From JANSWO01 sp964351875 (GTDB taxonomy: Bacteria > Pseudomonadota > Gammaproteobacteria > Pseudomonadales > Azotimanducaceae): a DNA stretch of 9,869 bases. Both the position numbers and the translations under genes were made by a program. Location: contig CAYGQC010000140.1 in assembly GCA_964351875.1 (NCBI GenBank), forward strand, positions 1 through 9,869, in the 5' to 3' direction. This document shows, piece after piece, positions 5,972-9,869 of this stretch (position 1 is the first letter of the stretch; each line of letters starts with the position of its first letter). The notes under the pieces were generated by a model. It saw nothing but the letters and a program-made list of their open reading frames with translations. It did no database searches and was not told the origin of the DNA.

Positions 5972-7136
5972 CGCGCACCTCAATCACCTCAGCACCGAAA
6001 TCGTCATCTTCGTCTTCGGCGGCTGCGCTACGAGCCGATGAACGTGCCTGGCGCTCCTTGGATGATCGGTCGCGGACATCACGTGCGATACGGGCGCGAA
6101 GCTCGGCTCGCGCCTCAAGCTCCTCTTCGCTCACCGGTTCAAGCAGGCCTTCAGCCAATTTCCACAACAACGGTTCAACGCCGGCGCTGGTGGCAGCGGA
6201 GATCACGAACACGTCGCGATCGGGGTAGCTCGCTTGCAGTTGCTCGCGCAGCGCTTCAGCCTCTTCGGAAGGAAGAAGATCCGACTTATTCAATGCCAGC
6301 ACTACGGGTAGCTCCGCCAGCGATGCGCTGTACGCCGCCAATTCGGCTTCGATCATCGCAACACTCGCCAGCGGATCAGTGCCATCAAGCGGCGCCGCGT
6401 CCACAAGGTGTAGCAACAGCCGGGCACGTGACAGGTGGCGCAGGAATCTCGTTCCCAACCCCGCGCCCTCCGCTGCGCCTTTGATCAGGCCAGGAATGTC
6501 GGCCACGACAAACGCGGTCTCCGAATCGAGGCGAACGACGCCGAGGCTCGGCACGAGCGTTGTGAACGGGTAGTTGGCGACCTTCGGTTGCGCAGCAGAG
6601 ACTGCTCGCACAAAGGTTGATTTGCCGGCGTTCGGCAATCCGAGCAACGCGACATCAGCCAGCAGTTTCAGTTGCAGGCGCAGGCGCCGCTCTTCACCGT
6701 CGCCGCCGGGCGTTGTCTTGCGGGGCGCGCGATTGGTGCTGGATTTAAAGCGGGTATTGCCCAGACCTCGGCGGCCACCGGAGGCAACCAGCAACGTCTC
6801 GCCCGGCTTGGTGAGATCGCCAATAATCTGCTCGGTGTCTTCGTCGATGACCGTAGTGCCCCGAGGCACCTTCACGTAGAGATCGCTTCCAGATGCACCG
6901 GTTTTATTGCGGCCGCTGCCGCCGAGACCGGCTTCCGCGCGGTACCGCGGCTGGTAGCGAAAATCGATCAGGGTGTTCAGATGATCGTCGGCAACAAGAT
7001 AGACACTACCGCCATCACCGCCGTCACCACCGTCAGGGCCGCCACGAGCGATGTACTTCTCGCGTCGGAAGCTCAGGCTGCCGTTTCCACCATGACCGGC
7101 AAGTACGTTTATCGATGCTTCGTCGAGAAATTGCAT
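5964..7136 (-). CDS. obgE: Obg/CgtA family ribosome-associated GTPase
   Basis: 390 residues, the same length as E. coli ObgE. The glycine-rich OBG domain is at 1-158 (FRREKYIARGGPDGGDGGDGG at 23-43). The G domain follows: G1 GLPNAGKST (166-174), G2 within YPFTTLVPS (189-197), G3 DIPG (213-216), G4 NKSD (283-286) and G5 SAA (313-315). A charged tail ends in EDEDDD (374-379) and is typical of proteobacterial Obg. The protein binds the 50S subunit and acts in ribosome maturation and the stringent response. Switch II reads DIPGLIKGAAEGAG, where the family normally has Glu at Lys219. The start is fixed by MQFLDEA although no good Shine-Dalgarno precedes it. It lies downstream of the rpmA terminator and overlaps proB by 8 nt, so the two are probably co-transcribed. 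Confidence 0.97.
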   Translation of the reverse strand: MQFLDEASINVLAGHGGNGSLSFRREKYIARGGPDGGDGGDGGSVYLVADDHLNTLIDFRYQPRYRAEAGLGGSGRNKTGASGSDLYVKVPRGTTVIDEDTEQIIGDLTKPGETLLVASGGRRGLGNTRFKSSTNRAPRKTTPGGDGEERRLRLQLKLLADVALLGLPNAGKSTFVRAVSAAQPKVANYPFTTLVPSLGVVRLDSETAFVVADIPGLIKGAAEGAGLGTRFLRHLSRARLLLHLVDAAPLDGTDPLASVAMIEAELAAYSASLAELPVVLALNKSDLLPSEEAEALREQLQASYPDRDVFVISAATSAGVEPLLWKLAEGLLEPVSEEELEARAELRARIARDVRDRSSKERQARSSARSAAAEDEDDDFGAEVIEVRDD

Positions 7137-7305
7137 GGAGTTCGGAGCCGAAAGTTTCTGTGCCGCACCCTACCACCGCTGAACGCGGCCAAGTAGCACC
7201 GGAGTTGCAAATTTGCCTGCTGAGACGCGCCCCGGCTTCACTACTGACTCGCATCGATCAGTCGCTCCCCGCAAGGCACACTGCATTCGGCAGGTCGAGA
7301 AAGCA
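7137..7305 (-). other. rpmA-obgE spacer
   Basis: This stretch lies between the terminator after rpmA and the obgE start. Because the terminator looks efficient, an obgE-proB promoter should lie here. I could not pick a convincing -35/-10 pair: TTGGCC and TAGGGT on the minus strand are separated by only 14 nt. No gene was seen. Confidence 0.35.
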
Positions 7306-7329
7306 GAAAGCCCGCAATTGCGGGCTTTC
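7306..7329 (-). terminator. intrinsic terminator of the rplU-rpmA operon
   Basis: A perfect 24-bp palindrome: GAAAGCCCGC (7306-7315), AATT, GCGGGCTTTC (7320-7329). In the minus direction it lies 25 nt past the rpmA stop. The stem ends in CTTTC, and the following bases TGCTTTC continue the pyrimidine run, giving an imperfect U-rich tail. It separates the ribosomal protein genes from obgE. Confidence 0.85.
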
Positions 7330-7354
7330 GAGCGACCACGATTCGCTGGCCTGC

Positions 7355-7624
7355 TCAGGAAGCAGCGGCCACCGGCTCGACGGTAACGAACTTGCGGTTG
7401 TACGGGCCTTTAACAACAAACTTCACGTGCCCGTCTGCCTTGGCAAACAGCGTATGGTCTTTGCCGCAGCCCACGTTTTCACCGGGGTGAAACTTGGTGC
7501 CTCGCTGGCGAACGATGATGCAGCCCGCGCGAACAAGCTCACCACCGTAGCGCTTAACACCCAGATACTTGGGGTTGGAATCGCGACCGTTGCGTGTACT
7601 ACCGCCTGCTTTCTTGTGTGCCAT
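7355..7624 (-). CDS. rpmA: 50S ribosomal protein L27
   Basis: 89 residues beginning MAHKKAGGSTRNGRDSNPKY, with the conserved IIVRQRGTKFHPGENVGCGKDHTLFAKADG block. Close to E. coli L27 (85 residues), with a slightly longer alanine-rich C-terminus (EPVAAAS). L27 is part of the 50S subunit and its N-terminus reaches toward the peptidyl-transferase centre. The ATG at 7624 is preceded by AAAGGA about 9 nt upstream. The open frame extends 12 codons further, but those residues are not L27. Second gene of rplU-rpmA, 57 nt after rplU. Confidence 0.98.
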   Translation of the reverse strand: MAHKKAGGSTRNGRDSNPKYLGVKRYGGELVRAGCIIVRQRGTKFHPGENVGCGKDHTLFAKADGHVKFVVKGPYNRKFVTVEPVAAAS

Positions 7625-7652
7625 GACCTGTTTCCTTTCTCTTTCTATACCT

Positions 7653-7673
7653 GCCGGCAAAAAAGCCGCCGGC
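7653..7673 (-). repeat. hairpin with A/T-run loop between rplU and rpmA
   Basis: GCCGGC (7653-7658) and GCCGGC (7668-7673) can pair around a loop of six A and GCC. In the minus-strand mRNA the loop is GGC followed by six U. It could be a weak pause or processing point between the L21 and L27 cistrons, lying just upstream of the rpmA Shine-Dalgarno. It should not be a full terminator because rpmA has no other visible promoter. Confidence 0.4.
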
Positions 7674-7681
7674 CGGACGTC

Positions 7682-7993
7682 CTAGGCGCTGATGCCGGTG
7701 ATACGAACCTGGGTCTGCCACTGACGGTGACCCTGACGACGCATGTAGTCTTTGCGACGCTTGAATTTGAGGATGTGAACCTTTTTGGCGCGATCCTGAG
7801 CCAGCACCTCAGCCTTGATCTGACCACCTTCAACAAAGGGTTGGCCAACGGTCACGTTGTCGCCATCGGCAACCATCATGACCTGATCAAAAATGATTTC
7901 ACTGCCTACTTCCGCCGACAGCTTTTCAAGGCGCAAAACATCACCTTCACTGACGCGATGTTGCTTTCCGCCGCTCTTGAAGACCGCGAACAT
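7682..7993 (-). CDS. rplU: 50S ribosomal protein L21
   Basis: 103 residues, identical in length to E. coli L21. It begins MFAVFKSGGKQHRVSEGD and ends with the 23S rRNA-binding block FKRRKDYMRRQGHRQWQTQVRITGISA. It is a structural protein of the 50S subunit. The ATG at 7993 has GGGAG 7 nt upstream. It is the first gene of the rplU-rpmA operon, transcribed from the promoter at 8191-8219 with a leader of roughly 190 nt, and divergent from ispB as in E. coli and Pseudomonas. Confidence 0.98.
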   Translation of the reverse strand: MFAVFKSGGKQHRVSEGDVLRLEKLSAEVGSEIIFDQVMMVADGDNVTVGQPFVEGGQIKAEVLAQDRAKKVHILKFKRRKDYMRRQGHRQWQTQVRITGISA

Positions 7994-8190
7994 AGCCGAA
8001 CTCCCACAAACTCTTTATGACTGATTACACGATTCACGGGCTACTGACGCGCTCATCCGGGTTCGCTGGAACCATGAGCTCGAAGGCGTCAAGCATCGAC
8101 CCTTGCGCGAATTGCTTCGAACGAGAGACCGGGTCTTTGAACGCGACCGTGCAACCGCCAGGGGTTCTAGGCCCTGACGAAAGGCGCGAC

Positions 8191-8219
8191 ATTCTAAGGA
8201 CACGGCCCCACAATATCAA
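8191..8219 (-). promoter_or_regulatory. sigma-70 promoter of rplU-rpmA
   Basis: On the minus strand TTGATA (8219-8214; 5 of 6 to consensus) and TAGAAT (8196-8191; 5 of 6) are separated by exactly 17 nt. The start point would be near 8184, leaving a leader of about 190 nt before the rplU ATG. An AT-rich tract (8231-8238) lies a little further upstream and could act as an UP-like element. Confidence 0.8.
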
Positions 8220-8228
8220 CGGTGTCAG

Positions 8229-8249
8229 GCTTATATATCGACGATAAGC
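8229..8249. promoter_or_regulatory. dyad upstream of the rplU promoter
   Basis: GCTTAT (8229-8234) and ATAAGC (8244-8249) are exact inverted copies with a 9-nt spacer. The site ends 9 nt upstream of the rplU -35. It could be a regulator site or part of an AT-rich upstream element. Confidence 0.35.
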
Positions 8250-8385
8250 GGGCGCCAAAGCGCGGCCACCGAACTCTTCAGGACGGGTCTATACGCGTTA
8301 TTGACCTCTCCCGTCTCGCGTCGCATCCCCCCTCGCGGCATCTGCGCCATCAACGCCGCCCAGACACCAGGCCAGGACGCGCCAC

Positions 8386-8410
8386 ATCTTGGCGTATCTT
8401 GGCGTATAAA
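8386..8410 (+). promoter_or_regulatory. tandem decamer and possible -10 of the ispB promoter
   Basis: ATCTTGGCGT occurs twice without interruption (8386-8395, 8396-8405) and runs straight into TATAAA (8405-8410). TATAAA is a 5-of-6 match to the -10 consensus and lies 59 nt before the ispB ATG. The base positions 17 nt upstream (CCACAT) do not form a -35. The TTGGCG within the repeat is too close, so promoter function is uncertain while the repeat itself is exact. Confidence 0.4.
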
Positions 8411-8469
8411 GGCACGACAGGCGGCCTCGGTTTGGTCAAAATAGGCCCATTCCACTGATACGCAGCCAC

Positions 8470-9528
8470 ATGCCAGATTCCGCCAAGCCAAATGCGAGCC
8501 CTCTACTCGGCCAGGGAACCCAGAAGAACCCCCTGGCGGGAGTCTACGGGCTCGTGGCAGCCGAGTTTGAAGCCGTCAACGCGCTGATACCAAGGCTTTT
8601 GACCTCGGATGTTCACCTGGTCGAAGAGATCGGGAAGCACATTGTCGAATCAGGTGGCAAGCGCCTCCGGCCGCTGATCGTTCTGCTGGCCGGCCGAGCT
8701 TGCGGTTACGCATCAAGCCCAGGTTCAGGCGGCGAGTCTGACGAGCGGGAACGACTGATCCGCTTAGCCACAGTCATCGAGTTCCTGCACACCGCCACCC
8801 TGCTGCACGACGACGTGGTGGATCATTCCGCCCGGCGGCGCGGCAAAGCCACGGCGAACGCCATATGGGGCAACGCACCGAGTGTTCTGGTCGGCGATTT
8901 TCTGTACTCCCGTGCCTTCGAGCTGATGGTGCAGCTAGGCAATCTGGACGTGCTTCAGATTCTCTCCAGCGCTACAAACCTGATCGCGGAGGGAGAAGTA
9001 CTTCAGCTTTCCAATATCGGCAACGTGGATCTGTCCGAGGAGGACTACCGAGCCGTGATTCGGGCGAAGACCGCACTGTTGTTCGAGGCCTCCGCACACA
9101 GCGCCGCCTGCCTGGCGAAGACCAACGAAGAAACTCGCGATGCACTGCACCGGTTCGGACTCCGCTTCGGCATGGCCTACCAACTGGTGGACGACGTCCT
9201 CGACTACACAGGCGATGCCAAAGAGCTCGGCAAAAACGTCGGCGACGATCTCGCCGAAGGCAAAGCGACATTACCGCTTATCTTCACGATGCGCGAAGGC
9301 AAGAGCGCCGATGCGGACGTGGTGCGAAGCGCGCTGCGCAATCGCGACACCCAACGACTGGCTGACGTTGTCGCGGCTGTCGAGCACTCCGGCGGCGTCG
9401 ACTACACCCGTGCAGCGGCTCGTAGCGAGCTCGCCCGGGCACACGACGCGCTCTCATTCCTACCTGACAACGAATACGCCGCGGCACTGACGGCGCTGAC
9501 GGATTACGCAGCGAATCGCCTGAAATGA
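8470..9528 (+). CDS. ispB: all-trans polyprenyl (octaprenyl-type) diphosphate synthase
   Basis: 352 residues (E. coli IspB 323). It condenses isopentenyl diphosphate with a prenyl diphosphate to make the isoprenoid side chain of ubiquinone/menaquinone. Motifs: GGKRLRP (62-68), the first Asp-rich motif LLHDDVVD (111-118), RRGKATAN (123-130), GDFLYSRAF (142-150), the second Asp-rich motif YQLVDDVLDYTGD (237-249), and GKNVGDDLAEGKATLPL (254-270). Differences from E. coli are an N-terminal extension of about 20 residues and a Ser/Gly-rich insertion after GRACGY (about 81-91). The ATG at 8470 has a poor ribosome binding site; a later start inside the extension cannot be excluded. Divergent from rplU. 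Chain length (C40 or C45) cannot be read from the sequence. Confidence 0.95.
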   Translation: MPDSAKPNASPLLGQGTQKNPLAGVYGLVAAEFEAVNALIPRLLTSDVHLVEEIGKHIVESGGKRLRPLIVLLAGRACGYASSPGSGGESDERERLIRLATVIEFLHTATLLHDDVVDHSARRRGKATANAIWGNAPSVLVGDFLYSRAFELMVQLGNLDVLQILSSATNLIAEGEVLQLSNIGNVDLSEEDYRAVIRAKTALLFEASAHSAACLAKTNEETRDALHRFGLRFGMAYQLVDDVLDYTGDAKELGKNVGDDLAEGKATLPLIFTMREGKSADADVVRSALRNRDTQRLADVVAAVEHSGGVDYTRAAARSELARAHDALSFLPDNEYAAALTALTDYAANRLK

Positions 9529-9869
9529 TCGCCGCGCAATCCAGATCCCCGCGCCTGTTCTCCCGCGGCGGAATCGCACTTGTGGCCGGCCTGGTCACTA
9601 GCCTCATTGCAGCTCCCATTGCTTACGCAGCCAGCGAGGATCAAGCCGGGCCTACGATCGAATTCACGCCCTGCGACGTCACGGGAACCGGCGGTGCAGG
9701 ACTCATTCGAGCAGAGTGCGGCACGCTGAGAGTCGCGGAAAACCCGGATCAGCCCGAGCCGACGATTGATCTGCAAGTTGTCCGAGTAAAAGCTCTCGCG
9801 GCTCAAGCCAACAGCGATGCGCTAACCGTGATCAACGGCGGCCCTGGCGGCTCATCGATCGACATGTAT
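9525..9869 (+). CDS. secreted alpha/beta hydrolase (TAP-like / S33 peptidase family), N-terminal part
   Basis: 115 codons run to the window edge. Residues 1-35 look like a Sec signal peptide: Arg-rich N-region (to Arg14), hydrophobic core IALVAGLVTSLIAAPI, and a cleavage site near AYA-A (33-36). The mature part has Cys50 and Cys65 flanking an xxC-GTL-V segment with ENPDQP (72-77), then LTVINGGPGGSS (100-111). That last motif is the HGGPG-type oxyanion-hole motif of proline iminopeptidase/tripeptidyl aminopeptidase-like hydrolases. The catalytic Ser, Asp and His lie beyond the window. It would act in the periplasm or outside the cell on peptides or esters; the substrate is unknown. The ATG overlaps the ispB stop as ATGA, so translation is probably coupled. 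Confidence 0.85.
   Translation, partial: MIAAQSRSPRLFSRGGIALVAGLVTSLIAAPIAYAASEDQAGPTIEFTPCDVTGTGGAGLIRAECGTLRVAENPDQPEPTIDLQVVRVKALAAQANSDALTVINGGPGGSSIDMY

Larger units (their letters stand above)
7994..8469. other. divergent rplU / ispB regulatory region
   Basis: 476 nt without a convincing gene. It holds the rplU promoter (8191-8219), a dyad (8229-8249) just upstream of it, a possible 20-codon leader ORF on the minus strand (8034-8096), an imperfect dyad at 8286-8306 (GGTC and GACC arms around ACGCGT), and a tandem decamer with a TATAAA box on the ispB side (8386-8410). The left 190 nt should be the untranslated leader of the rplU mRNA. Confidence 0.6.

Noticed and set aside
5636..6484. 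282-codon plus-strand open frame across proB and obgE
   Set aside because: Antisense to two well-recognised genes; Arg-rich composition typical of a GC-rich shadow frame.
6893..8020. 375-codon plus-strand open frame across obgE, rpmA and rplU
   Set aside because: Antisense to three certain genes and spans the rpmA terminator; no recognisable domain.
8231..8491. 86-codon minus-strand frame overlapping the ispB start
   Set aside because: It covers the ispB promoter region and start, has no homology I recognise and no good ribosome binding site.

Overview
The window is chromosomal DNA of a gammaproteobacterium (fairly GC-rich, not obviously an enteric). Its backbone is a conserved housekeeping block. 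In coordinate order it reads: type IV prepilin (partial) <- fkpB <- lspA <- ribF <- murJ <- | -> rpsT | <- proB <- obgE <- rpmA <- rplU <- | -> ispB -> secreted alpha/beta hydrolase (partial). From memory this is nearly the order of the Pseudomonas aeruginosa pilE-ispH-fkpB-lspA-ileS-ribF-murJ-rpsT-proB-obg-rpmA-rplU-ispB region. Two members usual there, ileS (between ribF and lspA) and ispH (beside fkpB), are absent here. No mobile element, CRISPR array, tRNA or rRNA gene was recognised, and base use looks uniform across the window.

Left part (1-4223, all minus strand). murJ (lipid II flippase) is followed by ribF (FMN/FAD synthesis). ribF overlaps lspA (lipoprotein signal peptidase) by 8 nt. 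After a spacer carrying a 12-bp tandem repeat comes fkpB (FKBP/SlpA-type prolyl isomerase). A 400-nt gene-free stretch with another 12-bp tandem repeat array and several short dyads then leads into a type IV prepilin gene that runs off the window edge. Centre (4224-4810): rpsT (S20) is divergent from murJ, begins with UUG like its E. coli counterpart, and has a strong Shine-Dalgarno. It is convergent with proB across a 183-nt spacer that can form two mutually exclusive GC-rich hairpins.

Right part. The rplU-rpmA ribosomal protein operon (L21, L27) is read leftward from a near-consensus sigma-70 promoter and ends in a perfect 24-bp palindromic terminator. obgE (ribosome-associated GTPase) and proB (glutamate 5-kinase) follow as an 8-nt-overlapping pair, presumably with their own promoter. 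Divergent from rplU, ispB makes the polyprenyl side chain of quinones. Its stop codon overlaps, as ATGA, the start of an exported alpha/beta hydrolase truncated by the window end.

The genes themselves are ordinary, and I see no convincing new multi-gene system. What deserves a second look is mostly between genes: the lost ileS and ispH neighbours, 12-bp tandem repeats just upstream of the pilin and fkpB genes, a probable leaderless ribF mRNA, the switch-like hairpins between rpsT and proB, and the ispB-hydrolase coupling.
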